Positions 1-7,788 of a stretch of DNA of 57,429 bases are shown piece by piece. This stretch comes from Hyphomicrobiaceae bacterium (GTDB taxonomy: Bacteria; Pseudomonadota; Alphaproteobacteria; Rhizobiales; Hyphomicrobiaceae): NCBI GenBank assembly GCA_025359185.1, contig JANYHF010000013.1:1-57429 (forward strand), in the 5' to 3' direction. The first letter of the stretch is position 1. Every line of letters begins with the position of its first letter. The position numbers were made by a program, and so were the translations under genes. The notes beneath the pieces are model-generated. The model saw only the letters and a program-made list of their open reading frames with translations. It was not told the DNA's origin and searched no databases.

Positions 1-48
1 CTCGAACTTCTCCATTCTCCGGTCCTCGTCACACTTGGTCCGGCTCAT
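1..48 (-). CDS. Probable transposase, N-terminal fragment only
   Basis: An open frame starts at an ATG (46-48, reverse strand) 5 bases behind a GGGGGG stretch and runs off the window edge. Only 16 residues, MSRTKCDEDRRMEKFE, are visible. The charged N-terminus resembles helix-turn-helix transposases with a 'MEKFE...' opening, and the adjacent repeat pair supports this. The assignment is an inference from position and the few residues visible. Confidence 0.4.
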   Translation of the reverse strand, partial: MSRTKCDEDRRMEKFE

Positions 49-142
49 CCAATCCCCCCAATGCTGCCCGCATTGAGAGGATCACGGATTACCGGACATA
101 TCGTGTGCTACAGAAACCGGACAACTCGTGTGCTAGCGACAC
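1..142 (-). mobile_element. Terminal part of an insertion sequence (rest lies outside the window)
   Basis: The first 142 bases look like the left end of an insertion sequence. On the reverse strand a probable terminus beginning TGTCGCTAGC is followed by two direct repeats of a 20-mer (91-110 and 116-135, 18 of 20 identical, 25-bp period), then a GGGGGG ribosome-binding stretch and an ATG at 48. Subterminal repeats just ahead of a transposase start are typical of transposase-binding ends. The IS family cannot be named from this fragment. Confidence 0.5.
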
Positions 143-298
143 ACCCCAGCGCGTGCCGTTGCCATTTCAATTGGGCTGTGCTCTCATGCCGCAGGCACCC
201 GCGCGAACCCAAAAGGGGGGTGCCGGAGTTTCAGGTTCAGGACTAAAGCGGCTAGGCGCAAAGGGAGTGCGAGGAGCCGCCCAACGAGGTGGGTCAGG

Positions 299-1555
299 AT
301 GTACACTCCGTTAGCAGTGGTGCTCGAACGGATTATCCGTCAGGGTGATCTGAAGGTGATTGACAGTGAGGGAGCCGCCCGCCGGTTCGGCGATGGAATG
401 GCGCCGTCGGTCACGGTGCGGATCAAGGACGCTGCCACCGAACGATCGATAGCGTTCGATCCTCAGCTGGCGCTCCCTGAGGCGTACATGCAAGGCCGAT
501 TGACGGTCGAAGACGGCGGGCGTATCTACGATTTCCTCGATCTCATGCTGCAGAACTCGCAGGTCGATGACCTGCCGAAATGGACGCGGGTGTTTGACGC
601 CGGCCGTTATTTGACGCGGCGCATCAGCCAGTTCAATCCGGCCGGCCGTGCCAGGAAAAACGTCGCCCACCACTACGATATCGATGGCGCACTTTACGAT
701 CTGTTCCTCGACAAAGATCGCCAATACTCCTGCGCCTATTTCGAGCCGGGCGTGACCGATCTTGAGGAGGCGCAGCTTGCCAAAAAGCGGCATTTGGCGG
801 CCAAGCTCGCCCTGAGGTCTGGGCAAAAGGTACTCGATATCGGGTCAGGCTGGGGCGGGCTCGGGCTCTATCTCGGCCGCGCCGCCAATGTGGACGTCAC
901 AGGCATCACGCTCAGTGAGGAACAACTAGGCGTAGCCCGTCAGCGCGCTGCCGAACAGAAACTCGACAAGCCGGTCCGCTTCAAGTTGCAAGACTACCGG
1001 CGCTTAACGGGTCAGTTCGACCGCATCATCTCAGTTGGCATGTTCGAACATGTCGGCGTCAATCATTACGCCACCTATTTCCGCAAGGTGCGCGATCTGC
1101 TCACTGACGATGGCGTCGCGGTCATTCACTCCATCGGGCGTTCCAACCGCCCAACGGCCACCAACGCCTTCATAGCGAAATACATTTTTCCGGGCGGCTA
1201 CATTCCCGCCCTCAGCGAGGTGATGCCCGCCATCGAGAAATCTGGCCTTTATGTCACTGACGTCGAAATTCTGCGCCTGCACTATGCCGAAACACTTCGC
1301 GAATGGCGTCACCGCTTCATCGCCAACTGGCCCAAAGCCGTCGAGCGCATGGGCGAAGAGTTCTGCCGCATGTGGGAGTTCTATCTTGCGGGATCGGAGA
1401 CGGCGTTCCGTTACCAGGATCTGATGGTGTTTCAGATTCAGCTGACCAAGAAAATGGGCACACTGCCGCTGACGCGCGACTACATCATGGAGGAGGAGCG
1501 GCGGTTGAAGGCAAGAGATGCGGGCAGTTACGCGACACGTTTGGCGGGTGAGTGA
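299..1555 (+). CDS. cfa: Cyclopropane-fatty-acyl-phospholipid synthase
   Basis: The 418-residue cytosolic enzyme transfers a methylene group from S-adenosylmethionine to the double bond of unsaturated phospholipid acyl chains at the inner membrane. The SAM-binding motif VLDIGSGWGG is at residues 178-187. Family motifs NVAHHYD (121-127) and QYSCAYFEPG (142-151) precede it. Length matches the family. The ATG at 299 has a GAGGTGGG stretch about 8 bases upstream. The gene stands alone between the IS end and dnaB. The gap of about 155 bases upstream must hold its promoter, but no clear -35/-10 pair is visible. Confidence 0.93.
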   Translation: MYTPLAVVLERIIRQGDLKVIDSEGAARRFGDGMAPSVTVRIKDAATERSIAFDPQLALPEAYMQGRLTVEDGGRIYDFLDLMLQNSQVDDLPKWTRVFDAGRYLTRRISQFNPAGRARKNVAHHYDIDGALYDLFLDKDRQYSCAYFEPGVTDLEEAQLAKKRHLAAKLALRSGQKVLDIGSGWGGLGLYLGRAANVDVTGITLSEEQLGVARQRAAEQKLDKPVRFKLQDYRRLTGQFDRIISVGMFEHVGVNHYATYFRKVRDLLTDDGVAVIHSIGRSNRPTATNAFIAKYIFPGGYIPALSEVMPAIEKSGLYVTDVEILRLHYAETLREWRHRFIANWPKAVERMGEEFCRMWEFYLAGSETAFRYQDLMVFQIQLTKKMGTLPLTRDYIMEEERRLKARDAGSYATRLAGE

Positions 1556-1682
1556 CTGGCACAACTGATTCGCCTCGCCGTCAATCCACCATCCGCACGC
1601 CTGCCGCACATCGCTGTGCATAGCGGGGATTGACCTGAGCTGCCACAACTCAGGGCTCCGGAAATGGGGTAATCATCCCGCC

Positions 1683-3218
1683 ATGACCCTTGCCAAGCTC
1701 GCCAAATCGCTCGCCGCGCCCTCCGCCGATACTGCCTCGGACTCCGCAGGCCTCATCCGCAACGCGCCTCACAATCTCGAAGCCGAGCAGGCCCTGCTCG
1801 GCGCCATCCTGGTGAACAATGAAGCCATCGACCGTGTCACCGGCTTCCTCGATCCAGGCCATTTCTACGACCCTCTGCACGCCGCCATCTTCGAAACCGC
1901 CGGCAAGCTCATTCATTTGGGCAAACAGGCAACACCGATCACGCTGCGCACGTTCTTCGAGACTGCCGAACCCATCGGCGACATCACCGTGCCGCAGTAC
2001 CTTGGGCGGTTGGCGGCCAACGCCACCACCATCATCAACGCTCACGACTACGGCCGCACGATCTATGATCTCGCAGTCCGCCGCCAGCTGATCCTCATCG
2101 GCGAGGACCTCGTAAATACCGCCTATGACTCGCCGGTCGACAATCCGCCCAAGGAGCAGATCGAGGAGGCCGAGCAGCGCCTGTTCGAGGTCGCGGATAA
2201 GGGCAAATACGGCAAGGGTTTTGACAGTTTCAATAGCGCCCTCATCACCGCAATTGAGATGGCCAACGCCGCCTATCAACGCGACGGCGGGCTGTCGGGC
2301 ATCGCCACCGGCCTGCGCGACCTCGACAGCAAGATGGGCGGGCTGCAATCGTCGGACCTGATCATCATCGCGGGCCGCCCGTCGATGGGCAAGACGGCGC
2401 TGGTGACCAACATCGCGTTCAATGTGGCCAAAGCCTACAAGTCGGAGACGCTTGCCGATGGCACGGTTAAGACGCTCGACGGCGCGGTTGTCGGCTTTTT
2501 TTCGCTGGAAATGTCGTCGGAGCAGCTGGCCACGCGTATCCTTGCCGAACAGGCCGAGATTTCGTCCGAACACATCCGGCGTGGCAAGATCACGGAAGAG
2601 GAATTCCGCCGCCTGAAACAGGCGTCCATCGATATCAGCTCGGTGCCGCTTTATATTGACCAGACCGGCGGTATCACGCTCGCTCAGCTCACTGCGCGCG
2701 CGCGAAAACTGAAGCGCCAACGCAATGTCGGGCTGATCATCGTCGATTATCTCCAACTTATCACCGGATCGAGCAAGAACAGCTCTGACAACCGGGTGCA
2801 GGAAATCACCCAGATCACAACTGGGCTGAAGGCGCTGGCCAAGGAACTGCAGGTGCCGGTGATTGCGTTGTCTCAGCTGTCGCGTGCGGTTGAACAGCGC
2901 GAAGACAAGCGCCCGCAACTGTCCGACCTGCGCGAGTCCGGCTCGATCGAACAGGATGCCGACGTGGTGATGTTCGTCTTTCGCGAAGAATACTACGTAC
3001 AACGCGCCGAGCCTTCGCCCTCGAAGATGGAGGAGTACGGCAAGTGGCAGCAGGAGATGGAGCGTACGCACGGCATCGGTGAGGTGATCATTGGTAAACA
3101 GCGGCATGGTCCGACCGGCACGGTGCGGCTTGGCTTCCAGGGCCAATTCACGAGGTTCAGTGACTTGGCGCAGGACGTGGCGGCACGGTACGGAGCAGGA
3201 CGTGGGGGTGAGGAGTAG
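1683..3218 (+). CDS. dnaB: Replicative DNA helicase DnaB
   Basis: This 511-residue protein is the hexameric 5'-3' helicase of the replication fork. The N-terminal DnaB domain (about 30-130) starts with the typical NLEAEQALLGAIL stretch. The RecA-like C-terminal domain has Walker A GRPSMGKTAL (231-240), a Walker B region ending IIVDYLQL, and the DLRESGSIEQDADVV motif. Length is normal. In many alphaproteobacteria dnaB is followed by alr and radA. Here alr is absent and an S23 cassette begins at the dnaB stop codon. The last residues (GRGGEE) are read from DNA that already merges with the GA-rich left arm of that cassette. Confidence 0.97.
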   Translation: MTLAKLAKSLAAPSADTASDSAGLIRNAPHNLEAEQALLGAILVNNEAIDRVTGFLDPGHFYDPLHAAIFETAGKLIHLGKQATPITLRTFFETAEPIGDITVPQYLGRLAANATTIINAHDYGRTIYDLAVRRQLILIGEDLVNTAYDSPVDNPPKEQIEEAEQRLFEVADKGKYGKGFDSFNSALITAIEMANAAYQRDGGLSGIATGLRDLDSKMGGLQSSDLIIIAGRPSMGKTALVTNIAFNVAKAYKSETLADGTVKTLDGAVVGFFSLEMSSEQLATRILAEQAEISSEHIRRGKITEEEFRRLKQASIDISSVPLYIDQTGGITLAQLTARARKLKRQRNVGLIIVDYLQLITGSSKNSSDNRVQEITQITTGLKALAKELQVPVIALSQLSRAVEQREDKRPQLSDLRESGSIEQDADVVMFVFREEYYVQRAEPSPSKMEEYGKWQQEMERTHGIGEVIIGKQRHGPTGTVRLGFQGQFTRFSDLAQDVAARYGAGRGGEE

Positions 3219-3297
3219 GGAAGAGAAGAGTAGGAGTCAGAGGGATTAGAGGGTAGGGATTAGGGATTAGGGAAAAAAAGATTAGGTTGGGGGATAG
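3219..3297 (+). repeat. Left inverted arm of the S23 cassette (GGGATTA-type heptamers)
   Basis: This G- and A-rich arm is composed of 7-nt units (GGGATTA, GAGGGTA, GGGATTA, GGGATTA and variants). Bases 3235-3275 are an exact reverse complement of 3691-3731. The arm contains five GGG runs separated by 2-6 bases (3242-3272), which fits the consensus for an intramolecular G-quadruplex on the plus strand. It ends directly at the ATG of the four-helix-bundle gene. Confidence 0.85.
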
Positions 3298-3675
3298 ATG
3301 GGAGCGATCAAGTCGCATCGGGATCTTGTGGTCTGGCAGAAGTCCATGCTGCTGGCTGGTATGGCCTATGACATGGCCAAGAAGATGCCGAAAACGGGGC
3401 AATATGGTTTGACTGGTCAGATGTTGCGAGCTGCGGTGTCAATTCCTGCAAACATCGCCGAAGGCAATGCGCGCAACACACGCAAAGACTATGCACGCTT
3501 CATCAGTATCGCTCGCGGCTCTACCGCCGAACTCGATACCCTCTTGTTGCTTGCCGTCCAGACTAAAGTCCTCAAGTTCGAGATCGTCTCACCAGCACTC
3601 GATCTCGCCGACGAAATTGGCCGGATGCTGACCGCCCTCCATCAAAAACTCGACCCCGATCCGATTCCCACCTGA
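3298..3675 (+). CDS. Four helix bundle protein of the S23 (23S rRNA intervening-sequence) family
   Basis: This 125-residue protein has the hallmarks of the S23 family: an N-terminal DLVVWQKSM helix, the central block LTGQMLRAAVSIPANIAEGN (about 40-59) and the ARFISIARGSTAELDTLLL helix. Family members fold into a four-helix bundle and form ring-like oligomers. The group includes proteins encoded in 23S rRNA intervening sequences and the accessory protein Avd of diversity-generating retroelements. Function of free-standing members is unknown, and no reverse transcriptase is visible here. The gene is in the dnaB/radA orientation, but the flanking inverted arms suggest its own history. The start follows GGGGGATAG, which may serve as the ribosome-binding site. 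Confidence 0.92.
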   Translation: MGAIKSHRDLVVWQKSMLLAGMAYDMAKKMPKTGQYGLTGQMLRAAVSIPANIAEGNARNTRKDYARFISIARGSTAELDTLLLLAVQTKVLKFEIVSPALDLADEIGRMLTALHQKLDPDPIPT

Positions 3676-3759
3676 TTCCCTATCCCTTTCTTTCCCTAAT
3701 CCCTAATCCCTACCCTCTAATCCCTCTGACTACTTTCTTCCCTCATACCTCATCCCTAG
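3676..3759 (+). repeat. Right inverted arm of the S23 cassette
   Basis: This C- and T-rich arm is the reverse complement of the left arm. Bases 3691-3731 match 3235-3275 perfectly over 41 bp. Outside the core the match is partial, with indels. Bases 3730-3742 read GGGAAGAAAGTAG on the reverse strand, a 13-mer that recurs in the heptamer hairpin at the window end (57377-57389). The arm stops 2 bases before the radA ATG, so it forms the radA leader. Confidence 0.85.
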
Positions 3760-3761
3760 GC

Positions 3762-5132
3762 ATGGCCAAACGCACCACCACCTATGTCTGCCAATCTTGC
3801 GGCGGTATCTCCCCGCGCTGGGCGGGTAAATGCCCCGCTTGCGAGGGCTGGAACACGCTGGTCGAGGAAGCCGATGGCGGCGCAATGGGCACCGCGCATG
3901 GCGTCCCCAAGGCTCAGACCAAGGCCAAAACCCTCGAACTTGAAACCCTTTCCGGTTCCACGGAAGAGGCCCCCCGTCTGCCAACCGGCATCGCCGAGCT
4001 CGACCGCGTGACCGGCGGAGGCCTCGTCCCTGGCTCGGCCCTCCTCATCGGTGGCGAACCAGGCATCGGCAAATCGACGCTGCTTCTCCAGGTCTCGGCC
4101 GCCCTCGCAGACAAAGGCCGTAACGCCGTCTATTTCTCTGGCGAGGAGGCCTCAGCACAAATCCGGCTGCGCGCCCAGCGCCTGGGCCTCACGCAGTCGC
4201 CCGTGAAACTGGCCGCTGAAACCAATCTCAACAACATCCTTGCAACCCTCGGCAAGGGCAAAACCCCCGATCTTGTCATCATCGATTCGATCCAGACGCT
4301 GTGGACTGACGGCCTGGACTCCTCGCCCGGCACTGTCTCGCAGGTGCGCGCCGCCACCCAGTCGATGATCCGCTACGCCAAGCTTTCGGGCGCGGCCGTG
4401 CTGCTGGTCGGCCATGTCACCAAGGACGGTCAAATTGCAGGGCCAAAAGTGGTCGAGCACATGGTCGATACGGTGCTCTATTTCGAGGGCGATCGGGGCC
4501 AGCCCTACCGCATTCTGCGCACAGTGAAAAACCGGTTTGGCGCCACCGACGAAATCGGCGTGTTTGAAATGGGCCAAACCGGCCTCAAGGAAGTCGCCAA
4601 CCCTTCGGAACTGTTCCTCGGCGACCGGGGCGGCGAAACGCCAGGCGCGGCCGTGTTCGCCAGCATGGAAGGCACGCGGCCGATCCTGGTCGAACTGCAA
4701 GCCCTGGTTGTGCCGTCCGCGCTCGGTACGCCGCGCCGCGCCGTTGTCGGCTGGGACGGCAGCCGGCTTGCCCAATTGCTCGCCGTGCTGGAGGCCCGCT
4801 GCGGCATCACTCTCAGCCACCACGATGTCTATCTCAATGTGGCCGGCGGCCTGCGTATCAGCGAACCTGCCGCAGATGCCGCTGCCGCTGCCGCCCTTGT
4901 TTCGTCGTTTTCGGGCGTTCCCCTTCGCCCCGACAGCGTGTATTTCGGCGAAGTCAGCTTGTCCGGGGCGCTCCGGCCCGCTGGGCACGGCCCCGCCCGC
5001 CTCAAGGAAGCTGGGAAGTTAGGTTTTAAGCGGGCGGTGATGCCGGTGGGCGGTGAAATGGAAACGGGCGCAAGCAAGATCGAGATTGACCGCATTGCCA
5101 GCGTGCGCGAGTTGGTTGATAGACTGAAGTAG
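3762..5132 (+). CDS. radA: DNA repair protein RadA
   Basis: RadA is a RecA-related ATPase that promotes branch migration during recombinational repair. The 456 residues show the N-terminal zinc finger (C10, C13, C24, C27), Walker A GGEPGIGKST (97-106), the RadA-specific KNRFG motif (about residue 256) and a Lon-protease-like C-terminal domain. The start is fixed by the zinc finger. The right arm of the S23 cassette ends 2 bases before the ATG, leaving no obvious ribosome-binding site except the purine tract CCTAGGC. Expression may therefore depend on the inserted arm. A 41-nt palindrome follows the stop codon, then cvpA. Confidence 0.97.
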   Translation: MAKRTTTYVCQSCGGISPRWAGKCPACEGWNTLVEEADGGAMGTAHGVPKAQTKAKTLELETLSGSTEEAPRLPTGIAELDRVTGGGLVPGSALLIGGEPGIGKSTLLLQVSAALADKGRNAVYFSGEEASAQIRLRAQRLGLTQSPVKLAAETNLNNILATLGKGKTPDLVIIDSIQTLWTDGLDSSPGTVSQVRAATQSMIRYAKLSGAAVLLVGHVTKDGQIAGPKVVEHMVDTVLYFEGDRGQPYRILRTVKNRFGATDEIGVFEMGQTGLKEVANPSELFLGDRGGETPGAAVFASMEGTRPILVELQALVVPSALGTPRRAVVGWDGSRLAQLLAVLEARCGITLSHHDVYLNVAGGLRISEPAADAAAAAALVSSFSGVPLRPDSVYFGEVSLSGALRPAGHGPARLKEAGKLGFKRAVMPVGGEMETGASKIEIDRIASVRELVDRLK

Positions 5133-5148
5133 GTTGTAACATCTTTTC

Positions 5149-5189
5149 GCGCCCGGCGGCCGGCTCCCGGAACGGGAGTCGCCGGGCGC
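5149..5189 (+). repeat. 41-nt palindromic repeat, copy 1 (radA-cvpA gap)
   Basis: The sequence folds into a long hairpin: a 10-bp outer stem (GCGCCCGGCG with CGCCGGGCGC) and an inner CTCCCG/CGGGAG stem with a GAA loop. The reverse complement matches 12413-12453 at 35 of 41 positions without gaps. One pair of differences (positions 6 and 36) is compensatory. No U tract follows it on either strand, so it looks like a REP-type element and not a classical terminator, although it may attenuate radA read-through into cvpA. Confidence 0.75.
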
Positions 5190-5210
5190 AAACAAAAAAG
5201 GATTGCCATA

Positions 5211-5795
5211 ATGTCCGGGGTATTTTCCCCTCTCGATCTCGGCCTGGCTGTGATCGCCTTGGTGTCCGGCCTCTTGGCCATGTACCGGGGGCTGACGCGC
5301 GAAGTGCTGTCGCTCGTCTCCTGGGCGTTGGCGGGTGCGGCGGCGGCGTATTTCGTGTTCTATCAGAAGGGCACGGCGCAGTGGCTTGCCGACAAGTTCA
5401 CGTCGCCCGTGATGCTGGCGCAGGCGGGCGGCGGCATTGTCATTTTCCTCATTTGCCTCATCATCGTGCATCTGGTCACCGCGCGCTTTTCGGACCGGGT
5501 GCTCGACAGCCATGTAGGCATTATCGACCGGGTGCTGGGATTTGCCTTCGGCGTTGCCCGCGGCTTCCTGCTGGTGGTGATCGGCTTTGTTTTCTACACC
5601 TTCCTCACCGACGAGAAGAAGTATCCGGTCTGGGTGAAAGAGGCGCAGTCGCTGCCGCTGCTGCAAGAGACCGGCAAGCCAATTCAGACCATGATGGCGG
5701 GCCTGGCCGAGTATGTGACGACCAAATTCGGCAAGAAGGGCGATCAGCCCGCTGCCACTCCGGCCACAGAAGATACAGCCGGCACGAGCGGCTGA
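5211..5795 (+). CDS. cvpA: CvpA family membrane protein
   Basis: This 194-residue integral membrane protein has about four predicted helices (roughly 10-30, 37-53, 70-92, 108-130). It opens with the family-typical start 'PLDLGLAVIALVSGLLAMYRGLTREVLSL'-like pattern, of which GLTREVLSL is the conserved loop. The C-terminus is hydrophilic. CvpA proteins were named for colicin V production; their general role in envelope integrity is not well defined. In many proteobacteria cvpA sits just before purF, but here the next gene is a TAXI-type protein. The ATG at 5211 has AAAAAGGATT upstream as ribosome-binding site. Confidence 0.9.
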   Translation: MSGVFSPLDLGLAVIALVSGLLAMYRGLTREVLSLVSWALAGAAAAYFVFYQKGTAQWLADKFTSPVMLAQAGGGIVIFLICLIIVHLVTARFSDRVLDSHVGIIDRVLGFAFGVARGFLLVVIGFVFYTFLTDEKKYPVWVKEAQSLPLLQETGKPIQTMMAGLAEYVTTKFGKKGDQPAATPATEDTAGTSG

Positions 5796-5822
5796 CTGGC
5801 CGCTGGAATCAGGAGTTCTTTC

Positions 5823-6890
5823 ATGCACAGGTCGTTCGTCGTTGTGTTAGCCGCTGGTCTGGCAGTAACCGTCCCCGCGCTTGCAGGCCAGATCAATACA
5901 GGAGGCGAGACCGGCGCCTACCACGCCACCTTCTGTCCGCCAGTCATCAAGGCGCTGGCCAAGAACAAGTTCGATTTTACCTGCAACGCCTCTGACGGCT
6001 CGCTGGAAAACATTCAGCGTACGACGGGCGATCCGGCGCAGGTTGGCTTCACCCAGCTCGATGTGTTTTCCCTGGAAAGCGATAATCTCGGTAACCAGGC
6101 CCTGTTCACGCGCATCCGCTCGGACATTGCGCGCGAGTGCCTGTTCCTGGTCACGCGCAATCGCGGCGTGACGAATTTCGGGCAAGTCGCGAGCGTCGCC
6201 TCGCAACTGCATTTTATCCTGCCACCGCAAAAGAGCGGCAGTGCGGGCACGTTTCAGCTGTTGCAACGCATCGATCCCGAGGGCTTGGGTCTAGCCCGCA
6301 ACGTCACCTATGCCAGCAGCGTCGATGAGGCTATCAATCAGGCGCTGGGCTCGCAGGATGCCGTCACGCTGTTCGTGCAGTTCCCCGATCCCACCAATGC
6401 GCGCTTCAAGGCTATCACCAAGCAGGGTGGCAATATCATTCCTGTGATCGATCGCTCAATCCTGCGCCAGGAGGCCGACGGCGAGAAGATCTATTTTGCC
6501 GAGGAAACCGAGATCACGCCCGCGAAATGGAACAAGTCGGCCGAAAAGATCGTCACCGCCTGCACACCGATGTTGCTGTTCACAGGCGCCAGCGACCGCA
6601 TCGCCGACACCAATGCACGCAAGGATCAGGACGATCTGGTGCGAACGCTCCGGGGGCTGGCCGTTGAGGACCTGCGGCCGAAGGAAAGCACGCTGACGGT
6701 CTTGTGGCGCAAAACTAAAGCGCTTTCGGCCACCAGTGTCGAGAAGATGATGGACCTGACCGATAAAGCCCGGGAGCAGGCCAAGCCCACCATCGATGCA
6801 GCCATGAAGAAGGCCAAGGACATGGCCGAGGACGCCAAGAAACAAGGGCAGATTCTGATCGACAAGGCCCAGAAGGCAACCGGTAACTGA
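5823..6890 (+). CDS. TAXI-type periplasmic solute-binding-like protein with amphipathic tail
   Basis: The 355-residue protein has a signal peptide (1-21, ending ALAGQ). A domain of about 240 residues follows, with INTGGETGAYHATFCPPVIKA near its start, which resembles the TAXI family of TRAP-transporter solute receptors (ligand typically glutamate or other acids). No TRAP membrane subunits are nearby. The last 60 residues are a Lys/Ala/Glu-rich amphipathic helix (MKKAKDMAEDAKKQGQ and similar repeats), not part of a standard TAXI receptor. It follows cvpA by 27 bases with AGGAG upstream of the ATG, occupying the place purF often has. Substrate unknown. Confidence 0.75.
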   Translation: MHRSFVVVLAAGLAVTVPALAGQINTGGETGAYHATFCPPVIKALAKNKFDFTCNASDGSLENIQRTTGDPAQVGFTQLDVFSLESDNLGNQALFTRIRSDIARECLFLVTRNRGVTNFGQVASVASQLHFILPPQKSGSAGTFQLLQRIDPEGLGLARNVTYASSVDEAINQALGSQDAVTLFVQFPDPTNARFKAITKQGGNIIPVIDRSILRQEADGEKIYFAEETEITPAKWNKSAEKIVTACTPMLLFTGASDRIADTNARKDQDDLVRTLRGLAVEDLRPKESTLTVLWRKTKALSATSVEKMMDLTDKAREQAKPTIDAAMKKAKDMAEDAKKQGQILIDKAQKATGN

Positions 6891-6924
6891 TCTGTCAGCT
6901 GATAACACATGAAAGACGCCGGCT

Positions 6925-7677
6925 TTGGCCAACCTCCCTGCTGCCTTGAAGCGTTTCTCCGGCAAGACCGTTCTGGTGACGGGCGCCTCGCGTGGCATCG
7001 GCCGCGCGGCAGCGGTGGCCTTTGCGGCGGAAGGCGCGCATCTGATCCTGATTGCGCGGACACGCGGCGGCCTTGAGGAGGCCGACGACGAGGTCCGGGC
7101 GGCGGGCGGCGTCGCAACGCTGATCGAGATGAACCTGGCTGATGGCGCCAGGGTCGACGCGCTCGGCCCATCGCTGTTCGTACGGTTTCCACAGCTTGAT
7201 GTACTGGTGGCCAATGCCGGCATCCTCGGCACACTGACGGCCTTGCCGCATGTGTCCGATGCGGACTGGAACAGTGTCCTCAACATTAATCTGACGGCCA
7301 ATTGGCGATTGATCCGTACACTGGACCCGCTGCTGCGCCGCGCAGAAGCTGGCCGCGCGGTGTTCCTGTCGTCCAATGCCGCCAGAAGCTGCCGGGCCTA
7401 TTGGGGGCCTTACGCCGTTTCCAAGGCGGGACTGGTGGCGCTGGTCAAAGTCTATGCCAGCGAACTCGCCTCCACGGCCGTGCGCGCCAACTGCCTCGAT
7501 CCTGGAGCCACGCGAACGGCGATGCGCGCCAAAGCGATGCCTGGCGAAAAGCCCGAAACCTTGCCGCCGCCTGACGTACTCGCGCCGATTATCCTGGCGA
7601 TGGCTGCGCCATCGTTTACCGTAAACGGCACGGTTGTGCGGGCCAGCGATCACGAGTTGTACGCGCATGACGCATAG
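6925..7677 (+). CDS. SDR family NAD(P)-dependent oxidoreductase
   Basis: This 250-residue protein is a classical short-chain dehydrogenase. The cofactor motif TGASRGIGRA is at about residues 20-29, the NAG motif at about 96-98 and the catalytic YxxxK as YAVSK at about residues 166-170, with an upstream active-site serine in FLSSNA. The start is TTG at 6925. The ATG at 6909 is in another frame. In alphaproteobacteria an SDR gene commonly follows cvpA-purF, and this gene fits that slot after the TAXI gene. Substrate cannot be told from sequence. Confidence 0.88.
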   Translation: MANLPAALKRFSGKTVLVTGASRGIGRAAAVAFAAEGAHLILIARTRGGLEEADDEVRAAGGVATLIEMNLADGARVDALGPSLFVRFPQLDVLVANAGILGTLTALPHVSDADWNSVLNINLTANWRLIRTLDPLLRRAEAGRAVFLSSNAARSCRAYWGPYAVSKAGLVALVKVYASELASTAVRANCLDPGATRTAMRAKAMPGEKPETLPPPDVLAPIILAMAAPSFTVNGTVVRASDHELYAHDA

Positions 7678-7788
7678 TGAGCGGAACCATCACTGGATGA
7701 CGCTCTAACACCACTTTGTGAGCACCTGTGCACCGCCTGTGACGCGCGAGACTTTGCACACACGCCCGAAACAGAATAGGCCTGAGAC

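Larger units (their letters stand above)
3219..3759 (+). mobile_element. S23 four-helix-bundle cassette with long inverted heptamer arms
   Basis: The whole interval between the dnaB stop (3218) and the radA start (3762) is one symmetrical unit: left arm about 3219-3297, a 125-codon gene, right arm about 3676-3759. The arms are inverted copies, with a perfect 41-bp core (3235-3275 against 3691-3731) flanked by diverged but related sequence. They are built of 7-nt units such as GGGATTA. The base composition differs from the GC-rich neighbours. The layout resembles 23S rRNA intervening sequences, which carry an S23 gene between complementary ends. Mobility is an inference; no target duplication was identified. 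Confidence 0.6.

Noticed and set aside
61-314. Two short plus-strand frames ahead of cfa
   Set aside because: They overlap the IS end and lack ribosome-binding sites or recognisable sequence.
1650-3146. Long open frame (498 codons) antisense to dnaB
   Set aside because: It mirrors the codon pattern of dnaB on the other strand, is rich in Arg/Leu/Asp runs, and has no recognisable domain.
3235-3731. CRISPR array or telomere interpretation of the GGGATTA repeats
   Set aside because: The repeats are contiguous 7-mers without spacers and mirror each other around a gene, so they fit neither a CRISPR array nor a chromosome end.
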